The notes beneath the pieces are model-generated. The model searched no databases. It was not told the DNA's origin and was given only the letters and a program-made list of their open reading frames with translations. Made by a program: the position numbers and the translations under genes. A stretch of DNA of 8,704 bases, taken from the NCBI GenBank assembly GCA_030633365.1, contig DAOVSY010000109.1, positions 1-8,704 on the forward strand, given 5' to 3'. This DNA comes from Spirochaetaceae bacterium. GTDB taxonomy: Bacteria > Spirochaetota > Spirochaetia > B11-G9. This document shows positions 1 through 6,351 of the stretch, in pieces (position 1 is the stretch's first letter; each line of letters opens with the position of its first letter).

Positions 1-2
1 CT

Positions 3-932
3 GCGGATACAGATTTATTAAAACTGTACCCTGACCCTAATTCAGAGAAACTTCGAGAGGCAATAGGAAACTATTATAATCTACCAGCATCTATGATTTT
101 TACAGGAAATGGTTCGGATGAAGTGCTCTCATTCTGTTTTTATGCCTTTTTTGACAGCAATAACGGCCCTCTGCTTTTTCCGGAACATAGTTACAGCTTC
201 TATCCGGTATATTGCGGATTCTATGATATCCCATTTAAACGTATTTCCCTGGAAAAAGATTTTTCTATATCTGTTGATTCATATTTTGAAGAAAAAAACT
301 ATAGTGGAATTATCTTCCCAAACCCTAATGCCCCCACAGGTACATATCTAAAGCCTTCAGAAATTGAAAGGCTAATGACAAACACCAGAAAAGACAGAAT
401 TTTAATTATTGATGAAGCATATATCGATTTTGGAGGGAAATCTGCAGTAGAGCTGGTTAATAAATTTTCCAATCTGCTAATTGTTCAAACATTTTCAAAA
501 AGCAGATCTTTGGCTGGTCTCCGGGTTGGATTTGCTATTGGAAATGAAAAACTAATATCTGCTCTGATTACTGTTAAAGATTCCTTTAATTCTTATCCAC
601 TGGATACACTTGCACAAAATGCTGCAAGAATTGCCATTGAAGATACAGATAATTTTGAACACAATAAAACACGAATTATAGAAACAAGAGATTTTACTAT
701 AAATGAGCTTAATTCCAATGGCTGGGATATACTGCCATCTTTGGCTAATTTCATCTTTATAAGAAAAAATAATGTTTCAGGTCGTGAAATTTACGAAAAA
801 TTAAAGACAAAAGGTCTCCTGGTACGCTACTTTGGTCATCATGGTATTGAAGATTTTGTACGTGTAACAATTGGTAAAAAGAAAGATATGCTTGTTTTAA
901 TTGAACTATTAAAAACAATTTGGGGTAATTAA
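3..932 (+). CDS. hisC: Histidinol-phosphate aminotransferase, 5' end cut by window edge
   Basis: PLP-dependent class I/II aminotransferase. In histidine biosynthesis HisC moves the amino group of glutamate onto imidazole acetol phosphate in the cytoplasm. The reading frame is open from base 3, so the ATG at 93 is an internal methionine. The part before it already carries the family signature YPDPNSEKLREAI. Further on come FTGNGSDEVL (cofactor phosphate region), NPNAPTG, DEAYIDF, and TFSKSRSLAGLRVG, whose first lysine is the expected Schiff-base residue. The C-terminal end has LVRYF and VRVTIGKK, which contain the usual substrate-binding arginines. About 310 residues are visible, so roughly 40-50 N-terminal residues should lie outside, given a usual length near 350. 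The UAA stop is 2 nt before the rqcH start, which suggests one transcript. Other HisC-like aminotransferases (aromatic, or CobD) are possible but fit the motifs less well. Confidence 0.9.
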   Translation, partial: ADTDLLKLYPDPNSEKLREAIGNYYNLPASMIFTGNGSDEVLSFCFYAFFDSNNGPLLFPEHSYSFYPVYCGFYDIPFKRISLEKDFSISVDSYFEEKNYSGIIFPNPNAPTGTYLKPSEIERLMTNTRKDRILIIDEAYIDFGGKSAVELVNKFSNLLIVQTFSKSRSLAGLRVGFAIGNEKLISALITVKDSFNSYPLDTLAQNAARIAIEDTDNFEHNKTRIIETRDFTINELNSNGWDILPSLANFIFIRKNNVSGREIYEKLKTKGLLVRYFGHHGIEDFVRVTIGKKKDMLVLIELLKTIWGN

Positions 933-934
933 AA

Positions 935-2371
935 ATGTCTCTTAACTGGAAAGAAATTGACCTTATACTGGAAGAACTTGATCTTACAGGAGCTCTTATT
1001 CAAAAAATAAGACAGCCCGACTTTAAGAGTTTATTACTTGATTTGTATAAACCAGGAAACGCTTTTCCTCTTCTAATTAATCTAAATCAGGGAAATGTAA
1101 GACTTCACAGGCTTACAGGAAATAATCCACGAAAAGTTGTTCTTCAGAGATTTGCACAATTTTTGCGCTCCCGAATTAATGGAGGAAGAATTGTAAGTGC
1201 AGTTCAACTGAATAATGACCGTATAATAAAGATTATTGCCCTTAATGGAGAGGAAGAAACTTTTATCTATATCCGTCTTTGGGGCGGAGCATCAAATATC
1301 ATTGTAACAGACAATTCTAATACAATACTTGATGCATTTTACAGAAGACCCCGACAAAATGAAGTTTCAGGAGGAACATACTTTCCGGAAGAAACATTCC
1401 CTGCAAAAAATAAAACAAGTAAAGTATTTGAAATTAGAGAATATGATAAAGAAAAGAGTTTTAATGACTTTATAGAAAAAAGCTACAGAGATATTGAATC
1501 CAACAGTGAAATTATAACATTAAGATCAAGAGTTGAAAGTATTATCAGTTCTAAAGAACACCAACTGGAATCTGCACTATCAGGATTAAACTCACGAATT
1601 AATAACTATGAAAATTATGATCTGTACAAAGAGCAGGCAGAATTAGTAAAAGCAAATATATATAAAATCAAGAGAGGAGATACATTTCTGGAAACAGAGA
1701 ATTATTTTAATAATAACAATCTTATTAAAATTTATCTTGATTCTACTTTAAGCCCTGGAGAAAATAGTGAGTTCTTATTTACCAAATACAAAAAAGCTAA
1801 ATCCGGATTAAAAAATATTGTTGAAGAGATAAATAATTTAAAGCGAAATCTTGAAAATTTACAAAAAGAAAAAGAAGAGCTGCATAATACCCTTAGCCCC
1901 GATAATGAATTATCAAAACTAAAAGAATACCTTACAAAAATACCAAAACAGATTCAACTTAAAGAAAAAGAAAAAATACCAGGGCTCCAGTTTACTTCCG
2001 GCAGCTTCACCATTCTTGCAGGGAGAACAGCAACAGAAAATGATCTGTTGTTAAGAAAATATGTAAGAGGAAATGATTACTGGCTTCATACAAGAGATTA
2101 TCCTGGTGGATATATTTTTATAAAATTAATCAAAGGAAAGAGTATTCCTCTGGAAACTTTACTTGATGCAGGAAATCTGGCAGTGTTTTTCTCTAAAGCA
2201 AAAAATAGCGGTAAAGCAGATCTCTACTATACTCAGGTTAAACACCTAAGAAGAGCCAAAGACAGTAAGAAAGGTACAGTATTACCTACTAATGAGAAGA
2301 ATTTATCCATCAGTATTGATGAAAAAAGACTAAATAGATTATTAGGTAGGAATAGATATGAAGAAAATTGA
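935..2371 (+). CDS. rqcH: RqcH-like NFACT-family ribosome quality control protein (FbpA/fibronectin-binding-like), compact form
   Basis: NFACT proteins such as bacterial RqcH bind 50S subunits carrying a stalled nascent chain with peptidyl-tRNA and direct C-terminal alanine tailing for degradation; older annotations say fibronectin-binding protein. Visible domains: NFACT-N at about residues 1-150 (ALIQKIRQPD; D95-R96 in NNDRIIKI, matching the Asp-Arg pair needed for tailing in the Bacillus protein; ending near GGTYFPEE), coiled-coil segments at about 185-235 and 285-345 around LSPGENSEFLFTKYKKAK, and NFACT-R at about 355-467 with LAGRTATEND, DYWLHTRDYPGG and TNEKNLSIS. At 478 residues it is shorter than the roughly 570 of Bacillus RqcH. 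The usual helix-hairpin-helix segment between NFACT-N and the coiled coil is not recognisable. It starts 2 nt after hisC with a GGGG upstream and overlaps the Memo gene by 14 nt. Family assignment is firm; the tailing role is inferred. Confidence 0.88.
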   Translation: MSLNWKEIDLILEELDLTGALIQKIRQPDFKSLLLDLYKPGNAFPLLINLNQGNVRLHRLTGNNPRKVVLQRFAQFLRSRINGGRIVSAVQLNNDRIIKIIALNGEEETFIYIRLWGGASNIIVTDNSNTILDAFYRRPRQNEVSGGTYFPEETFPAKNKTSKVFEIREYDKEKSFNDFIEKSYRDIESNSEIITLRSRVESIISSKEHQLESALSGLNSRINNYENYDLYKEQAELVKANIYKIKRGDTFLETENYFNNNNLIKIYLDSTLSPGENSEFLFTKYKKAKSGLKNIVEEINNLKRNLENLQKEKEELHNTLSPDNELSKLKEYLTKIPKQIQLKEKEKIPGLQFTSGSFTILAGRTATENDLLLRKYVRGNDYWLHTRDYPGGYIFIKLIKGKSIPLETLLDAGNLAVFFSKAKNSGKADLYYTQVKHLRRAKDSKKGTVLPTNEKNLSISIDEKRLNRLLGRNRYEEN

Positions 2372-3191
2372 TACAGAGCATAAAATGACTGTAGATTTTA
2401 TTTTATATCCCGGAATAAAGGGTGAATTGGAAAAACGAATAAAACTTATTCTTGAAGAAGCAGATCAATCAAAAAAAACAATAAAAGAAGATGTAAATGC
2501 TATTCTGGTGCCCCATGCAGGATGGTCCCATTGTGATAAAATTATGGCATCAGCATATACCACTGTAGCGCATAGAGAATTTGAAAGAGTAGTAATACTT
2601 AGCAGAGTACATAGGGAACCTGCAAAATCAATATTTCTACCGGATTTTTTATTTTACACAAGTCCTTTGGGAGATCTGGTAGTGGATAATACTATTCTTT
2701 CAGAACTTTCAAAAAACAGCTCTATATTTGAATATAACAATATTCCACATGTTGAAGAACATTCTATAGAAGTACAAATACCATTTATAAAATATTTATG
2801 GCCGGAAGCAAAAATAATACCTATACTTACAGGAAAATCTACAGGTTCTATATCAAGAAAATTATATGAATCTTTGAATAACGTTCTTGGAGATAAATTG
2901 GATAGTACTCTTTTCATTATTTCATCCAGTATTTCCTCCTACGAAACTGGTGATAAATCCAGGGAAGAAGCAGATAAATTTATCTCAATACTAAATAATA
3001 AAGAGAAATGGAAAAGTTTACCGGAAATGCTTAATACAGGAGAAATTGGAGCATGCAGTGCAGATAGCTTATCATCTGTATTAAAATTATTTGAAAATAA
3101 AAGTTCGGTTAATATATTGGATTTAAAATACTGGGATAATCTGGAAGAAAAAGATAAACGAGTATGTTTTGGAGCAATTTCTATAAGTTAG
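2358..3191 (+). CDS. amrB: Memo-family protein (AmmeMemoRadiSam system protein B), divergent active site
   Basis: Memo proteins have the fold of class III extradiol dioxygenases (LigB) and bind metal. In bacteria they are often encoded with AMMECR1 and a radical SAM protein, a set of unproven function. Family signatures visible here are LVPHAGW (H53), the position of the usual PSHH motif kept only as H85 in ILSRVHRE, HVEEHSIEVQIPFIKYLWP (131-149), and C233 in GACSAD. The usual SSDxSHY motif reads SSSISSY at 189-195, so the expected Asp and His are both Ser (S191, S194). Length (277) and the C-terminal end are normal, so the UAG at 3189-3191 is a true stop. The chosen ATG follows AGGTAGGA; the methionine at codon 10 (2385) has a weaker site but is a possible start. 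It overlaps rqcH by 14 nt, so the two are probably translationally coupled. Catalytic competence is doubtful. Confidence 0.85.
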   Translation: MKKIDTEHKMTVDFILYPGIKGELEKRIKLILEEADQSKKTIKEDVNAILVPHAGWSHCDKIMASAYTTVAHREFERVVILSRVHREPAKSIFLPDFLFYTSPLGDLVVDNTILSELSKNSSIFEYNNIPHVEEHSIEVQIPFIKYLWPEAKIIPILTGKSTGSISRKLYESLNNVLGDKLDSTLFIISSSISSYETGDKSREEADKFISILNNKEKWKSLPEMLNTGEIGACSADSLSSVLKLFENKSSVNILDLKYWDNLEEKDKRVCFGAISIS

Positions 3192-3275
3192 CCTGGTCGT
3201 GCGCTTCGCTTACTGCTCGGCAATGAGTCGTACCGGAAGAGCGAAGCGATGAGGAACGATCTCAGCATCCTTAGA
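3192..3275 (+). repeat. GC-rich intergenic element with long-looped inverted repeat
   Basis: The 95 bp between the Memo and AMMECR1 genes differ sharply from their surroundings: 47 of the 80 bases from 3191 to 3270 are G or C (59%), against about one third in the neighbouring genes. A perfect 9-bp inverted repeat, CGCTTCGCT at 3202-3210 and AGCGAAGCG at 3240-3248, brackets 29 nt that can form smaller pairings (TAC/GTA at 3211-3213 and 3230-3232; CTC/GAG at 3216-3218 and 3225-3227). No T-run follows, so it is not a classical terminator. Composition and symmetry resemble dispersed extragenic palindromic repeats, but only one copy is visible here, so repeat status is inference. Confidence 0.5.
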
Positions 3276-3283
3276 GGGGGGGG
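3274..3283 (+). promoter_or_regulatory. Ribosome-binding site containing a G8 tract
   Basis: GAGGGG, the Shine-Dalgarno part, begins an uninterrupted run of eight Gs (3276-3283) that ends 3 nt before the AMMECR1 ATG. Only the 5' part of the run sits at a normal distance from the start. Changes in tract length would alter the spacing between Shine-Dalgarno and start codon. Confidence 0.6.
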
Positions 3284-3286
3284 AAA

Positions 3287-3835
3287 ATGGAATTTTCACT
3301 AACAAAAAATGAAAAACAAATTCTTTTAGCTACAGCAAGGGAAAGTATTACATCAAAACTTCAATCCAGAACAGAAAATTACCCCGAAACTTCAGAAAGC
3401 TTAAAAGAACCACTAGGGTCTTTTGTTACACTTCACATAGAAGGGAAATTACGTGGATGTATTGGACATATGCTTCCAGTCAGGGCCCTTATTGAAGATA
3501 TTAAAGTCCTTGCCAAAGAAAGTGCCTTCCATGACCCACGGTTCCCGTCCTTAAGCTTAAAAGAGCTTGAAAAAATTGATATCGAAATATCTGTTCTATC
3601 TCCTCTGGAAGTTTCCTCAGCAGAAAAGGTAATTGTGGGAAAACATGGAATAATTATGAAAAACGGTTATAACTCAGGAGTTCTTCTACCCCAGGTTCCA
3701 ACAGAACAGGGTTGGAACAAAGAAGAATTTCTGTCAAATACATGCCGAAAAGCAGGTATGCAAAATGATTGCTGGAAAGATCCAAATACCCAAATAGAAA
3801 CCTTCACAGCAGTAATTTTCGGTGAAAACCCGTAA
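3287..3835 (+). CDS. amrA: AMMECR1-domain protein (AmmeMemoRadiSam system protein A)
   Basis: AMMECR1-domain proteins are conserved across bacteria, archaea and eukaryotes, have no established reaction, and are repeatedly linked to Memo and a radical SAM enzyme. The hallmark LRGCIG is at residues 55-60, preceded by GSFVTLH (44-50). Other conserved blocks are SAFHDPRFPSLS (79-90), IDIEISVLSPLE (97-108) and SGVLLPQVPTEQGW (130-143), and the end CWKDPNTQIETF is typical. The 182-residue length is normal and the protein looks intact. It lies 95 bp after the Memo gene, separated by the GC-rich element. Its last 32 bp overlap the 3' end of miaA on the other strand. Some genomes fuse this domain to Memo; here they are separate genes. 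Confidence 0.9.
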   Translation: MEFSLTKNEKQILLATARESITSKLQSRTENYPETSESLKEPLGSFVTLHIEGKLRGCIGHMLPVRALIEDIKVLAKESAFHDPRFPSLSLKELEKIDIEISVLSPLEVSSAEKVIVGKHGIIMKNGYNSGVLLPQVPTEQGWNKEEFLSNTCRKAGMQNDCWKDPNTQIETFTAVIFGENP

Positions 3836-4721
3836 TTTCATCCCAAATCAATTCCACATCATCAGGATGAAACCATTTTACATCAGGCAAGGATTTAAAA
3901 AATGTTATCTGTCTTTTTGCATAGCGTCTGGAGTTCATTTTGATAAGATCCCGTGTATCAGAGATAGAGATATCTCCCCTTCTATTCATTAAAAAGAATT
4001 CTTTATAACCAATACCCTGCATACCCGGATCAGTTTCTTCCAGCCCATGTTCATAGCATTGTTTTATTTCATCTATAAATCCTGCTTCAAACATCTCATC
4101 AACACGCTGATCAACCCGGCTGTACAGCTCTGCCCTTTCCCTCTCAAGACCTAAAATAAGTGGTGCAATACCTGGACGAAGGGTTTCAGAAGGTTTGAAA
4201 TAAGACTGGGCTTTTCCACTTCCTCTGACAATTTCAAGTGATCTTAAAATTCGATATTTATCATTTGGATGAACTTTTTCAGCTCGTTCGGGATCTATTT
4301 TTTCCAATTCCTTATACAGGAACTCAATACCCCTTGATTTTAGCTCAAGAAGTAGTTCTTCCCGGTAAGAAGGGTCTATATCAGGGATTTCAGGCAGACC
4401 ATAGAGAAAGTTTTTAAAATAAAAAGCTGTTCCACCGCAAATAACAGGGATATTTCCCCTATTAGTAATATCTAATACCAGCTCATCTGCAAGTCTAACA
4501 AACTCTCCGGCATGGAACTGATCTTTAGGAGATATAATATCTATTAGATGATGAGGGATTGTACTCACAAGCTCAGCTGAAGGCTTTGCCGTACCAATAT
4601 TAAGTGTACGGTAAACCTGCATAGAGTCTGCATTTATAATTTCATAATTTTCTTTAAACAGAGTAGATATGAGTTCTGTTTTACCAACAGCTGTTGGGCC
4701 AAACAGAAGTATTATGTTCAT
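3804..4721 (-). CDS. miaA: tRNA dimethylallyltransferase
   Basis: MiaA transfers the dimethylallyl group from DMAPP to N6 of A37 in tRNAs reading UNN codons, the first step toward ms2i6A and a determinant of decoding accuracy. The protein opens with the P-loop-like GPTAVGKT (8-15), followed by NADSMQVYRTLNIGTAKP (30-47) with the catalytic-site Asp and the Gln of the family, then HHLIDI (57-62), CGGTAFYFKNFLYGLP (95-110), a tRNA-binding helical insert, and MQGIGYKEF and RRYAKRQITFFK near the C-terminus. The length of 305 residues is typical. Its ATG overlaps the rpoZ stop as ATGA, so translational coupling is likely. It is the last gene of the murC-yicC-cmk-rpoZ-miaA run and its 3' end overlaps the convergent AMMECR1 gene. 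Confidence 0.95.
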   Translation of the reverse strand: MNIILLFGPTAVGKTELISTLFKENYEIINADSMQVYRTLNIGTAKPSAELVSTIPHHLIDIISPKDQFHAGEFVRLADELVLDITNRGNIPVICGGTAFYFKNFLYGLPEIPDIDPSYREELLLELKSRGIEFLYKELEKIDPERAEKVHPNDKYRILRSLEIVRGSGKAQSYFKPSETLRPGIAPLILGLERERAELYSRVDQRVDEMFEAGFIDEIKQCYEHGLEETDPGMQGIGYKEFFLMNRRGDISISDTRDLIKMNSRRYAKRQITFFKSLPDVKWFHPDDVELIWDEITGFHRKLLL

Positions 4722-4912
4722 TCTTCGAGTTGATATTCTACTTTTCCTGAAAGAACCTGATCAATAGATTCTGTAACGACTTTTTCACCTTTTTTATCAA
4801 TTTCAATATCTTCACCTGAAGCGGTAATTTGATCTGCTCTCTTAATAATTGCGCAAGTCATTGTATAAGCGTTTTTATCTTTACTGATAAGAACATCTAA
4901 AGGAATACTCAT
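4718..4912 (-). CDS. rpoZ: RNA polymerase omega subunit (short form)
   Basis: Omega binds the beta' subunit and helps assemble and stabilise RNA polymerase. This 64-residue protein keeps the family core: MTCAIIKRADQI (18-29), matching the usual AxxRARQL-type helix, and KVVTESIDQVLSGKVEY (44-60), matching the usual TxALxEIxxGKI-type segment. It is shorter than the 80-90 residues of common omega proteins. The ATG at 4912-4910 is preferred because AAGGAG lies 8 nt upstream; a TTG one codon earlier would leave only 5 nt. Position supports the call: yicC, a nucleotide kinase gene and rpoZ are neighbours in many bacteria. The stop overlaps the miaA start by 4 nt. Confidence 0.8.
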   Translation of the reverse strand: MSIPLDVLISKDKNAYTMTCAIIKRADQITASGEDIEIDKKGEKVVTESIDQVLSGKVEYQLEE

Positions 4913-4920
4913 CAATTAAT

Positions 4921-4926
4921 CTCCTT
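4921..4926 (-). promoter_or_regulatory. Shine-Dalgarno that decides the rpoZ start
   Basis: AAGGAG on the minus strand, 8 nt upstream of the ATG at 4912, is the best ribosome-binding site in the middle block. It favours that ATG over the in-frame TTG at 4915. It sits in a gap of about 50 nt after cmk, the widest gap in the run, so rpoZ probably has its own ribosome loading rather than coupling to cmk. Confidence 0.6.
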
Positions 4927-4963
4927 AAGGATTGTAATTTGTGCACTATATCGGATTTTTTTA

Positions 4964-5491
4964 CTATTGTAAAGATTCCACAGCCTTTAGTATTAAATCT
5001 ACAACCTCATTTACATTATTTACATCTGTATCAATAATTAAATCTGCAAAATCATACTTATTAGTATCAATTGCATATATTTTTTTATACCTTGCACTGT
5101 CTTTTTGATCCCGGTCTTTTGTTTCTTTAATTTTATCTTCAAGCGTCCCATTTTCCCTGTTTGCGATTCTGCCAGCTCTTACATCCGGAGATGCTGTTAG
5201 ATAAATCTTAAGATCCGCATCGGCAATCATCCATATTGCCAATCTGGATCCTAAAACACAGTTACCTTCTGCAGCAAGAGAGACTTGTTTTTTATCAAGT
5301 TCCATATCAATAGCTGTACTTTCCTCTGCTAAACTCCTAAGTTCTTCAAAACTAATACCCCTCTCTTCTGCCATCTTACGAAAGGTATGATTAATGAACT
5401 TAAGGTTTAGCCTACTTGCTACCATTTTACTTACAGTAGTGTTACCGCAACCGCTTTTACCTGATATAGCTATTGTTATATTATTCAACAT
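4964..5491 (-). CDS. cmk: Cytidylate kinase-like protein (archaeal-type short CMP kinase family)
   Basis: Proteins of this family phosphorylate CMP or dCMP with ATP. The 175-residue length and layout match the short, archaeal-type CMP kinases: an N-terminal P-loop region, SRLAIW (82-87), [19 protein letters not shown] (95-113) with the arginine-rich lid region, [16 protein letters not shown] (127-142), and a closing DLIIDT strand (150-155). The P-loop is unusual: GKSGCGNTT (11-19) has Asn17 where the Walker A lysine is expected, while Lys12 sits five residues earlier. The ATG lies inside the last codons of the full-length yicC frame (11-nt overlap), pointing to coupled translation. It ends TAG followed directly by TAA. 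It occupies the place between yicC and rpoZ where many bacteria have gmk, but no guanylate kinase motifs are visible. Activity and substrate are inferred from family only. Confidence 0.78.
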   Translation of the reverse strand: MLNNITIAISGKSGCGNTTVSKMVASRLNLKFINHTFRKMAEERGISFEELRSLAEESTAIDMELDKKQVSLAAEGNCVLGSRLAIWMIADADLKIYLTASPDVRAGRIANRENGTLEDKIKETKDRDQKDSARYKKIYAIDTNKYDFADLIIDTDVNNVNEVVDLILKAVESLQ

Positions 5492-6347
5492 TTCTCAACT
5501 GCTCTCTTATCTTTTCTACTGCTTCTTTGGCTTCAATTACAGCCTGACTTATCTCTATCATATTACTCTTGGAACCAATAGTATTTATCTCTCTGTTCAT
5601 CTCCTGACAAAGGAAATCAAGTTTTTTTGCTACTGGTTGTTTCCTGTGAAGAGTATTGCAAAACTATTCCAGATGGCTTGATAAACGGGAAAGTTCTTCA
5701 CCAATACCATACTTCATTAAAAGAATTGCTGTTTCTGCTAAAATTCTATTTTCATCAATATTATCATCAATTAATTGTTGAAATCTTTCTTTAATATTGT
5801 TTTTTATTAAACCTTCGAGTCCGGTTGCCCTGTTTTGAATAATTTTCTGGGATTTCCAGATAATATCTATATTTGACATTATATCTTCCCAGGTTGTATC
5901 ACCCTCTTTAATTTTTGAATCATTGTATTGAACCCATACCTTATCAAGATTTTCATAAAGTATAGTTTTATAATTATCTATATCTCTTTTTTTAACAATC
6001 TTCATTACTCCATCAAGGTGTAGGAAATGAGATAATCGGGGTTTTTCTTCAAGTTCTGCAGCCTCTGCAATTTGTAGAAGAGCTTTCTTATATGCACTAA
6101 CAACATTAGTATCCAAAATCACATCCAGATCTTCTTCAAGTTCTTTTACCCTTATATAGAGCTCCACCCGGCCCCTGACAATCTTTTCCTTCAGATAAGC
6201 ACGTAACTCAGGTTCCAAAGGAGACATAAATGATGGAAGATTAACATTTATATCAAGGTATCTATTATTATAGGACTTAAGCTCCACAGACATCTGCACT
6301 GATTCATTCTGTGTATCTACCCATCCATATCCTGTCATACTTTTCAT
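5481..6347 (-). pseudogene. yicC: YicC/YloC-family endoribonuclease, interrupted by an in-frame UAG at codon 228
   Basis: YicC proteins are conserved endoribonucleases in bacterial RNA turnover. The first 227 codons (6347-5667) give MTGYG (4-8), VELKSYNNRYLDINVNLP (21-38) and KEKIVRGRVELYIRV (53-67), ending GIGEELSRLSSHLE. UAG follows at 5666-5664. Beyond it the same frame stays open for 60 more conserved residues, including [25 protein letters not shown] and [11 protein letters not shown], to UAA at 5483-5481. Full length would be 288 codons, as in the E. coli protein (287). The family normally has Gln after SHLE, so a single CAG-to-TAG change explains the stop. With no other damage, a recent nonsense mutation, readthrough or suppression, a strain polymorphism, or a sequencing error are all open. 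If the stop holds, the product loses most of the conserved C-terminal DUF1732 region. It starts 4 nt after murC, with AGAGGA upstream, and overlaps cmk by 11 nt. Confidence 0.88.
5664..5666 (-). other. In-frame amber codon inside yicC
   Basis: The minus-strand codons read CTG GAA TAG TTT TGC, that is Leu-Glu-stop-Phe-Cys, where the family has SHLEQF. The frames before and after the codon are the same, so this is a base substitution, not a frameshift. UAG also ends the Memo gene, cmk and the microgene at 7912, so it is an ordinary stop codon in this genome. Confidence 0.9.
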
Positions 6348-6351
6348 TTTT

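Noticed and set aside
109..351. 80-codon frame on the + strand inside hisC
   Set aside because: It lies wholly in a different frame of a clearly conserved gene and has no family resemblance.
93..932. hisC starting at the ATG at 93
   Set aside because: The same frame is open to the left edge and encodes conserved HisC sequence (YPDPNSEKLREAI) before this ATG, so the gene is truncated by the window, not short.
2654..2917. 87-codon frame on the - strand inside the Memo gene
   Set aside because: It is antisense to conserved Memo sequence, with no ribosome-binding site or recognisable motif.
3202..3248. Intrinsic terminator after the Memo gene
   Set aside because: The stem has a 29-nt loop and is followed by A/G-rich sequence, not a T-run, on either strand.
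3189..3302. UAG readthrough extending Memo by 36 codons, or an ancestral Memo-AMMECR1 fusion
   Set aside because: The frame is open after the stop, but Memo already ends at its normal C-terminus, the GC-rich element has few stop codons by composition, and joining to the AMMECR1 frame would also need a change in G-tract length.
4921..4946. Palindromes CCTTAAGG and GTGCAC upstream of rpoZ as operators
   Set aside because: They are short perfect palindromes expected by chance; the first is mostly the Shine-Dalgarno itself, and no second copy or spaced dyad is visible.
5481..5666. Recoding of UAG as Gln across the genome
   Set aside because: UAG ends the Memo gene at a normal C-terminus and also ends cmk (followed at once by UAA) and the microgene, so general reassignment does not fit. 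Partial suppression is not excluded.
5394..5681. 95-codon frame on the + strand across the cmk/yicC junction
   Set aside because: It is antisense to the conserved yicC C-terminal frame and cmk N-terminus. Its hydrophobic look comes from the complement of charged codons.
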